64,000 nt of DNA from DATFTF01 sp963825175 (GTDB lineage: Bacteria; Acidobacteriota; Thermoanaerobaculia; UBA5066; Gp7-AA6). The stretch lies in NCBI GenBank assembly GCA_963825175.1, contig CAWGSA010000002.1:62001-126000 (forward strand). The letters are read 5' to 3'. Both the position numbers and the translations under genes were made by a program. Below, piece after piece: positions 44,905-54,456 of this stretch (its first letter is position 1; each line of letters begins with the position of its first letter). The notes beneath the pieces were generated by a model, which was given only the letters and a program-made list of their open reading frames with translations, was not told the DNA's origin and searched no databases.

Positions 44905-46771
44905 GTGCGCCAGCCGTTCCGCGTCGCCTCGCCTCCGCCCAGGCCGCTCCTGGTCTTCGACGGCGACTGCGGCTTCTGCCGGCGCTGGATCGGCCGCTGG
45001 AAGATCGCCACCGGTGACCGCGTCGACTACGCCTCTTCGCAGGAAGTCGGTGCCCGATTCCCGGAGATTCCCGAGGAGGTGTTCGCGCGCGCCGTCCAGC
45101 TCGTAACGCCGGAGGGAGATGTCTTCGAGGGAGCGGAGGCGGTCTTTCTCTCCCTGGCGCTCGGAGGCGGACGCGGCAAGGCCCTGTGGTCGTACCGCCA
45201 CCTGCCAGGCTTCCGCGACGCGACCGATCTGGTCTACGGTCTGATCGCCCGCCATCGCACGGCGGGCCTTCGCGTCACGAACTTTCTGTGGGGAGGGAGC
45301 GTCGAGCCTCCGACCTTCCATCTGGCCCATTCGCTCTTCCTGCGTCTGATCGGAGTCTGTTACTTCGCCGCTTTCGTTTCGCTGTGGACCCAGGTCGACG
45401 GGTTGGTCGGATCGCACGGGATTCTTCCGATCGCGAACCTGATGGACGCGGCCCGCTCGCAGCTCGGAGGCGCGCGGTTCGATCTCCTTCCGACGCTGTG
45501 CTGGTGGAACGGGAGCGACGCGTTTCTCCACTTCCTTTGCGCCGGAGGAACAGTGGCTCGCGCTCGCCGTCGCCGTGGGCGTCTTGCCGGTGCCGGCGCT
45601 CGTCGTGTGCTGGGTCTTCTATCTCTCCCTGTGCGGCGCGGGGCAGGACTTTCTCGAGTTCCAGTGGGACATGCTGCTGCTCGAGACGGGATTTCTGGCG
45701 ATCTTCCTGGCTCCGGTCGCGAGGTGGCGGCTCCCGACCCGGCTGGAGGCTCCGTCGACCGCGCGCTGGCTCCTCCTGTGGCTCTTGTTCCGGCTGATGT
45801 TCTCTTCCGGCTTCGTCAAGCTCGCCAGCGGCGACCCCAACTGGAAGAACCTGACGGCGCTGACGTACCACTACTGGACCCAGCCGCTGCCGCCGTGGAC
45901 GGCGTGGTTCATGGCTCAGGACCCGATCTGGTTTCTGAAGGCTTCCTGCCTCGTGATGTTCGCGGTCGAGCTCGGGGCGCCCTTTCTGATCGTGGCGCCG
46001 CGCCGGCTTCGGCTTTTCGGCGCCGCGGCGATGGCCGGACTTCAGGCGGTGATCGCCGCGACCGGCAACTATGCGTTCTTCAACCTGTTGACAATCGCCC
46101 TGTGCGTTCTGCTGGTGGACGACTCCGTCTTCCCGCGGAGGGCGCGGGAGCGCGCGGCCTCGGGCCCGAACCCGGCGCGGGGAAGATGGCCGCGGTGGGC
46201 GCTCCTGCCGGTCGGCGCGCTGGTGCTCCTCCTCTCCGTCGTGCATTTTGCCGGGACGCTGCGTCTGACCGTGCCGTGGCCCGGCGCCGTGATCTCCGTC
46301 GCGCGGGCCGCTCTCCCGTTCCGGTCCGTCAACAACTATGGCCTATTCATGGTGATGACGACATCGCGGCCGGAGATCATCCTGGAAGGGAGCGACGACG
46401 GAGCGGCCTGGAAGCCGTACGAGTTCCGCTGGAAACCGGGCGACGTGACGCGGCGGCCCCGATTCGTCGCGCCTCATCAGCCGCGCCTGGACTGGCAGAT
46501 GTGGTTTGCGGCGCTCGGGACATACGACGAGCAGCCGTGGTTCGTCCCGTTCTGCGCACGTCTGCTGGAAGGCGCGCCTTCTGTGACTCGCCTTCTGGCA
46601 AAAAATCCCTTTCCGAACGCGCCGCCTCGGTACCTGCGGGCGACGGTTTACGAATACCGATTCACCAGCCGTGCCGAGCGCCGCGCGACGGGAGCGTGGT
46701 GGAAACGGGAGCAAAAGGGGCTTTATCTTCCGGTGCTCTCACGCGAGCTCCTGGAGCGGAGCCGGTCGTGA
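44905..46771 (+). CDS. DCC-type thiol oxidoreductase fused to lipase maturation factor (LMF1-like), one frameshift
   Basis: A GTG at 44905 gives an N-terminal DCC domain with LVFDGDCGFCRRWIGRWKIA (CxxC at about residues 22 and 25). A polytopic membrane region follows (FLRLIGVCYFAAFVSLWTQV). The frame changes near 45540 and continues EEQWLALAVAVGVLPVPALV. The LMF1 signature is clear: GQDFLEFQWDMLLLETGFLA, LLFRLMFSSGFVKLASGDPN, LTYHYWTQPLPPW, and the C-terminal soluble domain RLDWQMWFAALGTYDEQPWF. Vertebrate LMF1 folds dimeric lipases in the ER; bacterial versions are of unknown function, but the DCC fusion suggests disulfide handling during folding of exported proteins. The fused family is known. 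Confidence 0.88.
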
Positions 46772-46819
46772 AGATCGCCTGTCAACAATATATAGCTTGT
46801 AATTCCAGGGCTCTTCTCC

Positions 46820-47254
46820 TCAAGGATTCTCACGTCGGTCTTGTTCCTTGTCCGCGGCAAGCCCGACGTCTTGAAAGCCCGCGTCGGACAGGGTGCGCAT
46901 GACCGCCTTGACGGCACCGTAGGAGAGGCGTCGGTCGGCTCGAAGGACGATTTGGCGTTCGGGCTCGGCGGCGTGAAGATCCTGCACGGAGCGCCGCAGG
47001 TCCTGGGATTTGACCCAGCGGAAATCTGGTCCGAAGAGGATCTGCGGCGGCTCGTCGAACACGATCAGGATCGGGAAGGGGCTGGCGTTCCTGTCTGCCT
47101 TCTTTGGATCCTTTGTCCTGGGGAGATCCACTTTCGGGCCGTTTGTCAGGACCGGCGTCACGACCATGAAGGCGATCAACAAGACCAGGCAGACGTCGAT
47201 CAGGGGAGTGATGTTGATGTCGCTCCGGAGCTGCGAACGCTGCGGTCCGACCAT
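46820..47254 (-). CDS. ExbD/TolR-family biopolymer transport protein
   Basis: The 144-residue protein has one N-terminal TM segment in INITPLIDVCLVLLIAFMVV, with the conserved TM Asp that conducts protons (PLIDV). A periplasmic domain follows, ending VLRADRRLSYGAVKAVMRTL then GFQDVGLAADKE, as in ExbD/TolR. These subunits pair with ExbB/TolQ to drive energy-dependent outer-membrane processes. No ExbB or TonB gene is adjacent, so the partner is encoded elsewhere. Confidence 0.92.
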   Translation of the reverse strand: MVGPQRSQLRSDINITPLIDVCLVLLIAFMVVTPVLTNGPKVDLPRTKDPKKADRNASPFPILIVFDEPPQILFGPDFRWVKSQDLRRSVQDLHAAEPERQIVLRADRRLSYGAVKAVMRTLSDAGFQDVGLAADKEQDRRENP

Positions 47255-47360
47255 GGAGCCTCCCTCGACGGAGAAGCGCCCGTCCTTGGAGACTTGGGAA
47301 ACCGGACGCGCCTAGAAAGTTCCGAGAAACTCTCGGCGCTCCGGCTTACGCCTCACGGCG

Positions 47361-49368
47361 TCAGACCCCGAAGCGCTCCGGCTCCCATCGAAGCCCCAGC
47401 TCGTCGGGCGGGGCCATGTAGCCCAGAAGCGCCGAGGCGGCCACGACGGCGGGGGAGGCCAGGTAGCCCTCGCCGCCGACGCCCATGCGGTTCTGCCAGT
47501 TGCGGTTGAAGGAGGTGATGGCGCGCTGTCCCTTCTTCAAGGCGTCGGGGCCCTGGCCGAAGCAGGGGCCGCACCAGGATTGGCGGATCTGGCCGCCGAC
47601 GGAGCGGAAGACGTCCGCGATCGATTCACCGGAGAGCCGCGGGTCGGCGCTCTCGATCTGGCGCTTGACGCCGCCCGAGCCGGGGAAGATGGCGAAATCC
47701 TTCGCCGTCTTCTTCAAGCCCTTCTCGCGCGCGGCCTGGATCACGAGCGCCGCCGAGAGCAGATCGTCGTAGCTCCCGTTGGTGCAGGAGCCGATCATCG
47801 CCTTGTCGAACTCGATGCGCTCGCGCGCGACCTCGCCGGCGGGAAACGCGTTGCCCGGCGAGAACGGCTTGGCGATCATCGGCGCGACGCCGTCCAGAGA
47901 CCAGCTCTTCGTCGATCTCGTAGACGGCGTCGGCGCCCGGTGCGACGAGGGGATAGGGCAGATCGGCGAATCCCTTTTCCCGATACCAGGCTTGCGTGAT
48001 CTCGTCGGGCGCGAAGATGCCGTTCAACGCTTCCGCCTCGGCCATCATGTTGGCGATCGTGTTGCGGTAGGCGATCGGGAGCTGCGCGGCGCGCGTCCAC
48101 GAACTCGACGGACATCCCCTGCGACTGCTTTGCGCCCCAGCGGCGCAGGAGCTCGAGCACGATGTCCTTGCCGGAGACCCACGGCTGGAGCTTGCCGCGG
48201 AAGACGACGCGGCGCTGCCTGGCCAGGGTGAAGTAGACGTAGCCGGTCGACCAGCCGAAACCGAGCGTCGTCGAGCCGACACCGAAGCCGACCGCTCCGT
48301 ACGCGCCGTAGGCCCGGCTGTGCGAGTCGGCGCCCGGAATGAACTGCCCGGGAAGAACGAGGCCCTGCTCGGGAAAGTAGAAGTGGAAGATGCCGTCGCC
48401 GGGGGTCGCGTAGTAGGGCTTTTCGATTCCGTGGCGGCGCGCGAACTCGCGGCCGATCGAGGTCTGCTTCTCGTCGGCCTCGACGCCGGTGAAGACGAAG
48501 TGGTCGTTGGCGATCGCGATCTCGCGCGGGAAAGATCGCGTTGCCGCCGGTGATCTGGTTGAAGGTGTGGATGGCAAAGGGCGCCGTGCCGTCGGAGGCG
48601 GGGAGCAGATCGGCGAAGACGCGCAGCGTCGCGCCCGGGCGCGACCCTGGCGTCCTTGTCCACGCGGTGGGCCCAGACGATCTGCTCGGTCGTGGTCATG
48701 CGGCGCGCGTCCTCAGGATCGGGCCACCGGATCTCCGGCGCGCGCGCGGCCGACTCGCGGAATTCCCGCCGTCCGACGGCGAAGATGCCGCCGCCGCCGC
48801 GGATCTCCTCTTCCTTGGCCGAGAGCGGAATCGGCGTGTAGCTCTTCTCCTGCGTCTCGTTGGTCAGCGCGCGGGTCGAAGGGTCGAAGGAAAAGCCGTC
48901 GCCGTCCTTCGCGTCGGCGACCGCTTCGGGCGACTGCACGACGTGGAGACCCAGGTTGAACGCGTTCCTGCGGAAGATGTCGCCCATGTTGGCGCCGCAG
49001 ACGACGACGAGCTCGAGCCCGGCTTCTTCGGCGACGCCCTTCAATCCCGCCGGGCTCATCTCGCGCGACGAGCCGATGGCGAAGCGATCGCCGGCGATCA
49101 GGAACGTCTCGCCGCGGTGCACGCGCTGCGCGGAAGTCCGGCATCAGGTAGCGGAACGCGCCGGCCTTCCAGCGCTCGTCCAGCGTACTCGAGGCTCTCG
49201 GACACGCAGTCGGCGGCCGGCGTGATCTGGTCCGTGTCGATCGCGTCGAGCTTCTTGCCGGGCGTCCTTGGGGTCCCAGATGATGAGAGCCTTGCCCCGG
49301 ATGGCCGGCCGGGGTCCGCCTGCGGCCGCGTCGGAAGGCCGGGGACCCGGCAAGTCTTCGAGCTTCAT
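47361..49368 (-). pseudogene. Aconitase-superfamily hydro-lyase, swivel domain first, with about seven frame breaks
   Basis: Read across frames, the minus strand encodes one long aconitase/isopropylmalate-dehydratase-type protein of about 660 residues. The swivel domain comes first (IRGKALIIWDPKDA, FLIAGDRFAIGSSREMSPAG, VVVCGANMGDIFRRNAFNLG). Then comes the catalytic part: IANDHFVFTGVEADEKQTSI, GQFIPGADSHSRAYGAYGAV, the cluster Cys in IGSCTNGSYDDLL and the Cys pair in SWCGPCFGQGPDALK. Every conserved block survives, but the frame changes near 49257, 49190, 49130, 48650, 48535, 48105 and 47890. The swivel-first order recalls AcnB without its HEAT domain. Such a density of breaks in fully conserved blocks fits recent decay or a poorly sequenced stretch. 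The likely role is citrate/isocitrate or a related hydro-lyase reaction. Confidence 0.75.
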
Positions 49369-49561
49369 TCCAGGCTTAAGCCGCGCTTTTTCAATGGAAT
49401 GCAAACGGCACCTCTCGGCCGATCGTCTTCCGTCCGGCCGAGACAAGATCCTAGCTCAACCGGCAGCCGCCGCCCGGCTTTACGGCCGGCGGAGTCTGAT
49501 GAAAAGAAATCATCCCATCCGGAGCCAAAGTGGAATAATCGATACAGCTTTCTTTCAAATC

Positions 49562-49586
49562 GCTCGGGGTACCGAGCTTTTTTTTT
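49562..49586 (+). terminator. Intrinsic terminator or attenuator ahead of a 60-codon ORF
   Basis: GCTCGG-GGTA-CCGAGC is a perfect 6-bp hairpin followed by nine T residues, ending 21 bases before the next ATG. No plus-strand gene ends upstream of it; the gene to the left reads the other way. It therefore may act as a leader attenuator rather than as an ordinary terminator. Confidence 0.7.
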
Positions 49587-49607
49587 CTCGGCGAAAGGAG
49601 AACTCCC

Positions 49608-49790
49608 ATGGGTGGTAACACTTCCACGCAAACGGTCCAGGTCCCGGAACGGGCGCCGGCCCCCAATAGTTCGGAAGTCTCGGTCGAAGTGGTTCCGGAA
49701 ACAACGCGTAAGCGGACGAGATTCACGATTACTGTGACCAGGCCAGATTCCTGGCTGAGAGGCCGTGGGTTTAGAATAGACCTAAACTAA
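49608..49790 (+). CDS. Small hypothetical protein at the head of the sigma-like module
   Basis: The 60-residue product has a strong AAGGAG site 9 bases upstream. It is Thr/Val-rich (GGNTSTQTVQVPERAPAPNS, then EVSVEVVPETTRKRTRFTIT) with a basic C-terminus and no TM segment or cysteines. It stops 1 base before the ATG of the sigma-like ORF, suggesting coupled translation. No family is recognised. The terminator 21 bases upstream hints at regulated read-through. Confidence 0.6.
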   Translation: MGGNTSTQTVQVPERAPAPNSSEVSVEVVPETTRKRTRFTITVTRPDSWLRGRGFRIDLN

Positions 49791-49791
49791 G

Positions 49792-50184
49792 ATGCTCTCT
49801 CGTTCGGATGGGACAATGGGAGAAGATCGAATCAGGGCTCAAACTGTCAGGTCGATTTTGGCCAACACCGCCGGTGTGGTTGAGTCGACCCTTGTCTCCT
49901 ATTACGCCCTCCCGGTCGAAGAAGCGCAAAAGCTCGAAGAAGAGCTCTTCCTCTGGTTCGAGCGGCTCTCTCGTCGACCGGGTGTACCGGAGACTTTTCA
50001 AGGACTGCGAAACCACCTGATCTCGATGACTTGTAAGGTCGCTCACGTGTATTGGGTGGGGCGCTGGATTCCGGGCTTCCCGAGAACGAGATGCTCCGAC
50101 GGACTCTCGCCTTGGGCCCAGACGTCATCGCTATCGAGATCGAGAGACAAATCGAAGCCCAGGACGGACAAGGGGCGGCGTTAA
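49792..50184 (+). pseudogene. Sigma-70 region-2-like protein, copy A, frameshifted
   Basis: The 130-codon ORF is open from 49792. Its first 90 residues, including VVESTLVSYYALPVEEAQKL and LRNHLISMTCKVAHVYWVG, resemble an ECF sigma factor region 2 (two long helices with a downstream F-x-x-L-R-N-H-L). After about 50055 the more protein-like sequence lies in another frame (ENEMLRRTLALGPDVIAIEI), so the reading frame is broken. The nominal stop overlaps the next ATG as TAATG. It is paired with the 60-residue ORF before it and the TPR relic after it. Sigma function is inferred from fold resemblance only. Confidence 0.5.
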
Positions 50185-51301
50185 TGGTAGATCTGATTCG
50201 CTTTCCCGAGGCGACCGGTAGGTCGCAGAAAGAAGCCGAGGGTCTAGCCGATCAGATTCTTGCTCTCCCGGCGGAAGAGCGCGACCGGCGCTCGACCGAG
50301 CTGAATCTTGACGATCCGGAGCTGCTCCTCTGTGTTTGCGAGCGACTCAGGGACCTCTTCGATTCGAGGCTCGTCCTCCGTCAGGGAGGAAGCCGAGTTC
50401 TTCTTCGATTCCTTTTGGAATCGCCGCGCGGGCAAATCGGTAGTTTCGACGAGCGCGATTATTTCCTGGGCGAGTTCGCCCTGATCGCGGGCACTGCCTG
50501 CCGATTCCTTCGTTAGGCGCGACGAATCGAAACGGTGGTTCGATCTGGCGGAAGCCAACTTCGTTTTAGCGCACAACGCGAGCGCACATTTTGCTCGACT
50601 CGCCTATCAGCGTCTTGCTCTTCGAATTGAAGAGCGACGAGTTCGATGACCGTGCTCGAAGCTCGCTCCGACTTTGGCGATCCGCCTGGTTACGTCTGGA
50701 ATTGCGACGACGCTCTGAAGTGTCGCTTTCTCGAGGCGATCGCCTCCTGGGAAACCGGAAAGCTGTCGCGAGGCCGCGCGAGCTCTTGAGAGCTATCCGA
50801 GCAGATGCGAAAAACTCGGCAAGGATAGACGCGGGCCCAGGCATCGAACAACGCTGCGATGGTCTATGCCTTGCTCGGGGAACAGGGACAAATCGCTCCG
50901 AGATCCCGGGAGGCGCTGCCTCTGTTCCAATCGCTTCAGGACTTCGTTGGAATCGTGAAGCTCCAGATGGGGAATGGGCAACCTCCTGCGTGGACAGGGA
51001 AACGGAGTGAGGCAGTTGCTGCCTATAAGCCTCTCTGAGGCAGGCTGAGGATATCGGACTTCAAGGGGCTGACGTGGCAGCGTTACCATCTCGTTCATTG
51101 CCGATCTCCTGCTCGAAATTGGTTCGGAGCGCTCAGGCCGAATGGGAGATCCGCGCCGCCCTGCCGATCATCGACGAAGAGCGAATGGTTCCCGAAGGTA
51201 TGGCTGCATTGACGCTTCTGCGTGAGTCTTTGAAACGCCGCCAGATCAACCGCCAGGCGCTTCGGGAGCTTCACGGGTACTTCCAGGAGCCCGCTTCTTA
51301 G
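50184..51301 (+). pseudogene. TPR-type regulator relic, copy A
   Basis: From the ATG at 50184 (TAATG overlap) about 110 codons are intact: QKEAEGLADQILALPAEERD, LDDPELLLCVCERLRDLFDS and DERDYFLGEFALIAGTACRF. Then stops and frame changes occur throughout. Later pieces are recognisable in different frames, such as CDDALKCRFLEAIASWETGK near 50700 and the C-terminal QAEWEIRAALPIIDEERMVP with EGMAALTLLRESLKRRQINR up to 51301. Together they outline a roughly 370-residue helical-repeat protein now non-functional. A second relic with a matching C-terminus occurs at 52331-53220. Confidence 0.55.
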
Positions 51302-51388
51302 CCCTGCTAAGCCTCTCCGAATCATAAACTTCAGCCTCGCGACAATAGGTATCAGAGACAGTCACGTGACCCGACGTCTGCGGGCGCT

Positions 51389-51730
51389 TTGGTGACGATG
51401 CCGGCCGGCCGTTTGCCCGGGTCGGGCCGGAGTACGTCCGCGGGCATCGCCGTTTCGGCGGAGGTGCTGGAGGCGTTTCACCGGGACCTCTTCTTGCCGC
51501 TCGTCTGGCGCGCGACCTGGAGACATGGCTTGTCCAAGGAGGATGCAAGAGACGTCGTTCAGGAAGCCTTCCTCCTCGCGGTCGTGAAGATGCGCGGCGA
51601 GGGGAATCCGAGAGGATGGCTCTTTCAAGTCGTGGACAACCTCTGCGCGAACCATCAGCGAAAGACCTTCGCGGGCGCGGCTAGCGGTGAAGTGGGGCGG
51701 CGGACCGGCGGCACCCGAATCAGAACTTGA
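51389..51730 (+). pseudogene. ECF sigma factor region-2-like protein, copy B, truncated
   Basis: The ORF contains a clear ECF sigma region 2: LEAFHRDLFLPLVWRATWRH, KEDARDVVQEAFLLAVVKMR and NPRGWLFQVVDNLCANHQRK. Region 4 is missing; downstream only a short degenerate stretch (APESELDQEADD then stop) remains in another frame. The start is uncertain (ATG at 51398 or an earlier GTG). It resembles copy A in position and role but is more sigma-like. It is probably a decayed alternative sigma factor from the same kind of module. Confidence 0.55.
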
Positions 51731-51802
51731 TCAGGAGGCCGACGATTAGCGAGTCAACCAACCTGGCCGCTGTCATTCCCGCGTGGTTGGAGCTTACGAA
51801 GC

Positions 51803-52243
51803 ATGACCGAGGTCTCGCTCGGACTCGGAGTCGATGAAGCCCACAGGGAGGCAGCCGCCCTTAGAGATGCGATTGCGCGAGTGAACGTTCGTCCCCGAGA
51901 GTTCGAGCTCTCCTCCGAAGGCGCAGAGATCCTTCACGCGCTCTGTCATCTGCTCGAGCATGACGAGTCCGCCAGTCCCGAAGAGCTCCTCAGAGATTGC
52001 GAGTCGGCGTTCCGCCTTGTCGAGGCTGTTCCGTGGCCCGAGGGACTGTTCGGAGGGAGTGTTGACGTTCTCTCTCGCTTGGCGTTCCTTTGCTGGCGAG
52101 TAGCGCGGAGGGATGAAAACCCATCGTGTGAAAACCACTGGTTCGAGACTGTTCATGTTCGCTTGAACCAGGTGACTCTCGGCGCCAGTTACTCGAACAC
52201 TCTGGCCCTGCGCCCGCTGCGAATGATTTGGAGGGAATGCTAA
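51803..52243 (+). CDS. Helical hypothetical protein between the sigma-like and TPR relics
   Basis: The 146-residue ORF has a convincing helical pattern over its first 110 residues (HREAAALRDAIARVNVRPRE, AEILHALCHLLEHDESASPE, DVLSRLAFLCWRVARRDENP) and GC-rich third positions. The remaining C-terminus looks shifted and lacks pattern. No family can be named. Position suggests a regulator or partner in the sigma/TPR module. The 5' end has no strong ribosome-binding site. Probably real ancestry, and possibly already truncated. Confidence 0.45.
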   Translation: MTEVSLGLGVDEAHREAAALRDAIARVNVRPREFELSSEGAEILHALCHLLEHDESASPEELLRDCESAFRLVEAVPWPEGLFGGSVDVLSRLAFLCWRVARRDENPSCENHWFETVHVRLNQVTLGASYSNTLALRPLRMIWREC

Positions 52244-52330
52244 GGACAGCTGGGATACTGAAATCACTGATGGAAACATCTCCCCGAGACCGTAGAAGAG
52301 TGTTGCTGAGACGTGCTACGCGCAGCTCTT

Positions 52331-53220
52331 GACTCTCTCGTTCGACGCGACGATGTCTGACGGGAAGAGATATCTACTGGGTGAGTTCGCGATGTTGGCC
52401 GGGGGTAGCTTCCCGACTTCTCTTCCGGCGGGACGAAGCTCAGAAGTGGTTTCGCCGATCAGGCAGTAAGTTTCGCCAAGGCGAGATGCGCCAGAGCCAA
52501 TCTAGCGCGCCTCATGTATCAGCGGCTTGCTCTTGCGATTGGAGGAAAGAAGGTTTCGATGAAGTTTTGCTGGCGGGTCCTAGGCTTGTTCAGGAGCTTC
52601 ATGGATCTTGGGTTTGCCCAAGAGTCTCTAAAGAGCCGTTTTCTCGAGGCGAACGCTCTCAGAGAGCTAGGGAGGTCTCAAGAGGCATTGGCAACGTTCT
52701 TCGTGATTCTCGATTCGTCGCTCGACGCCCAACATGCAACCGGCTCCATTCGAAGCGGCTCGCGCTCAGCCTCGTATAACGCCGCGATGGTCTATCGAAT
52801 CTGCTAGGCGACGTATGAACAGGCATTATTCAGAGAGCGCGAAAGCACGTCCGCTTGTCCTCAAGAACGGCAGGACATTCAGGTGGGCCTAGCTAAGCTG
52901 TCGCTGGTTCATCGGTGAAATCTCTTCCGGGAGGGGCGCCGGATCGGCGAAGCGCTTGCGGCTCTACTCGAAAGCGTCGCTGATGCACGCCGAGGAGCAC
53001 TCGGGTCTGAGAAGCGACGTTGCAGAGTCTTCATTTGAGCCTTGGCCGACGATACTTCTAGACCAAGATAGGAGAAAGGGAAGCGGCGCTCGAGGTCCGC
53101 GCTTCGTTGCCAATCGATTGAAGAGGAAGGAATGCTGCCGGAGGGTATGGCCGCACTGGCGCTCCTTCGTGAAGCATTCAGGCGACAGGGGCGAGTCGAT
53201 CGTCAGGCGTTGCGCAGCTG
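52331..53220 (+). pseudogene. TPR-type regulator relic, copy B
   Basis: Fragments of the same family as copy A are spread over three frames: GKRYLLGEFAMLAGGSF near 52355, LMYQRLALAIGGKKVSM at 52511, LGFAQESLKSRFLEANALRE with LGRSQEALATFFVILDSSLD near 52605-52715, ASYNAAMVYRIC at 52770, and at the end LPEGMAALALLREAFRRQ near 53130-53190. Several stops and shifts separate them. The C-terminal block aligns with copy A (PEGMAALTLLRESLKRRQ), showing the two relics are paralogues. GC content and codon use are visibly lower than in the surrounding genes. Confidence 0.55.
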
Positions 53221-53487
53221 AGCGGCTATTTCGAAAGGACGCCTCGCCAGCGAAGAGGCGCTACTCCCTTTCGTTCTCCGCCGGCTGGGCCACGTGTTCT
53301 CGGTGTCGAGGTCCTTTTCGTCGAGATCCTCGGCGCCTTCGCGGTCGTCCTGCTCTTCGAAGTCGAGTGTCATCTCCATGGCCTGGTCATACTCGATCGA
53401 GGACGGTTCGAAGCCGACGCCACGCCGGAAACCGTACGTCTGGTACCTGAAGGTCTCTTCGCTCTCCCTTTCGACTCCGATCTGCAT
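53203..53487 (-). CDS. Small acidic hypothetical protein
   Basis: The 94-residue product starts at an ATG with AAGGAG 6 bases upstream. It begins MQIGVERESEETFRYQTYGF, then RRGVGFEPSSIEYDQAMEMT, and becomes very acidic (DFEEQDDREGAEDLDEKDLD) before a basic tail. There is no TM or signal peptide. No family is recognised. It overlaps the 3' end of the copy B relic on the opposite strand and is 148 bases downstream of the methyltransferase gene. Confidence 0.5.
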   Translation of the reverse strand: MQIGVERESEETFRYQTYGFRRGVGFEPSSIEYDQAMEMTLDFEEQDDREGAEDLDEKDLDTENTWPSRRRTKGSSASSLARRPFEIAAQLRNA

Positions 53488-53635
53488 GGCTGGCTCCTTT
53501 GCTCGAAGGCTTGAGAGCGCAACCCTCATGCCGGAGAGCGTCCGATGGCAACGGGCGAAGTAAGTCCTTGATCTGCAGATCCTTGAGATCCTTGGGCGCG
53601 GCAAGAGAAAGTGTCCGGATCGGCTCCGCCGTGTC

Positions 53636-54433
53636 TCAACGAGACGTCTCCCGCGGCGCGGAGGAGACAGCGGCCCTCGAATCCCGGCGCCGGCGCGCGA
53701 CGACAACGATCCGGTCCGCGCCTCTCCAGAAAGGGCGCCGGTCCAGGTCTCCCCAGAGCTCTTCGACCTTCAAGCCCGAAGTCTCGAACAGCCGCCGCAA
53801 GGACCGCGCCTCCCACGCGCGCGCCGTGAAGCAGGCTTCGAGGACGGACGGCGACTCTCCGCGCCGGCAGTCGCGGTAGCGGTAGCAGGCGCGCCAGAGC
53901 TCTCGTGTGCCGATGGGACGCCAGGTCTCCGCGATCGAGAGGATGCCTTTCGCATGCCGGATCCGACGCTCGCGCCGCTCGATACGTCGCCCCCTGCAGT
54001 ACAGGCCCTCGAGCACGAAACGGCCCCCGGGCGAGAGCAGCCTCGAGACGCAGCGCAGAGTCTGCCGGCGCTCGGCCTTCGTCAGCAGATGAGAGAAGGG
54101 ATCGCTCGGAGCGACGATCAGGTCGAAGTCGCAGGCGAAGCCGACCCGGCGGATATCGGCGGCGACGAAGTGAGCTCGGGGGGTGGTCTCGCTCGCAGCT
54201 CGCGCCAGCATCTCGATCGAGATGTCGACACCCACGGCCGGAGCATCGCTGGCGAGCGCCTTCGTGATCCGGCCGAGGCCGGCGCCCAACTCCAGAATCC
54301 GCGTTGGACGCCAGCGCCGGACCAGCCGGCGCCAGAAATCGAGATGGGCGCGCGCCGTCGACTCCTTCTCGTAAAACGGAAGGATCCTGCCGTAGTAGGA
54401 GCGGATCTCTTCGAGGCGCTCGCGGGGGGGCAT
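53636..54433 (-). CDS. Class I SAM-dependent methyltransferase
   Basis: The 265-residue product is read from the ATG at 54433, since upstream sequence would overlap the divergent gene. It has the Rossmann motif I TRILELGAGLGRITKAL, the acidic motif II end VGVDISIEMLARAASE, motif III FVAADIRRVGFACDFDLIVA and the post-motif LSPGGRFVLEG. The fold is that of class I methyltransferases; the substrate is unknown. Adjacency to a divergent glycosyltransferase may point to a glycolipid or glycan, but this is only contextual. Confidence 0.85.
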   Translation of the reverse strand: MPPRERLEEIRSYYGRILPFYEKESTARAHLDFWRRLVRRWRPTRILELGAGLGRITKALASDAPAVGVDISIEMLARAASETTPRAHFVAADIRRVGFACDFDLIVAPSDPFSHLLTKAERRQTLRCVSRLLSPGGRFVLEGLYCRGRRIERRERRIRHAKGILSIAETWRPIGTRELWRACYRYRDCRRGESPSVLEACFTARAWEARSLRRLFETSGLKVEELWGDLDRRPFWRGADRIVVVARRRRDSRAAVSSAPRETSR

Positions 54434-54456
54434 GACTGCCGTTATATAGAAGTCTC

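Noticed and set aside
49369..49607. Possible gene between the aconitase gene and the 60-codon ORF
   Set aside because: Only short frames without motifs; the stretch holds a terminator-like hairpin and possible promoter sequence.
53560..53635. Minus-strand peptide KDLKDLQIKDL resembling a leucine-rich RiPP leader
   Set aside because: There is no start codon or ribosome-binding site in frame, no core peptide pattern after it and no RiPP enzyme nearby; probably a remnant or chance.
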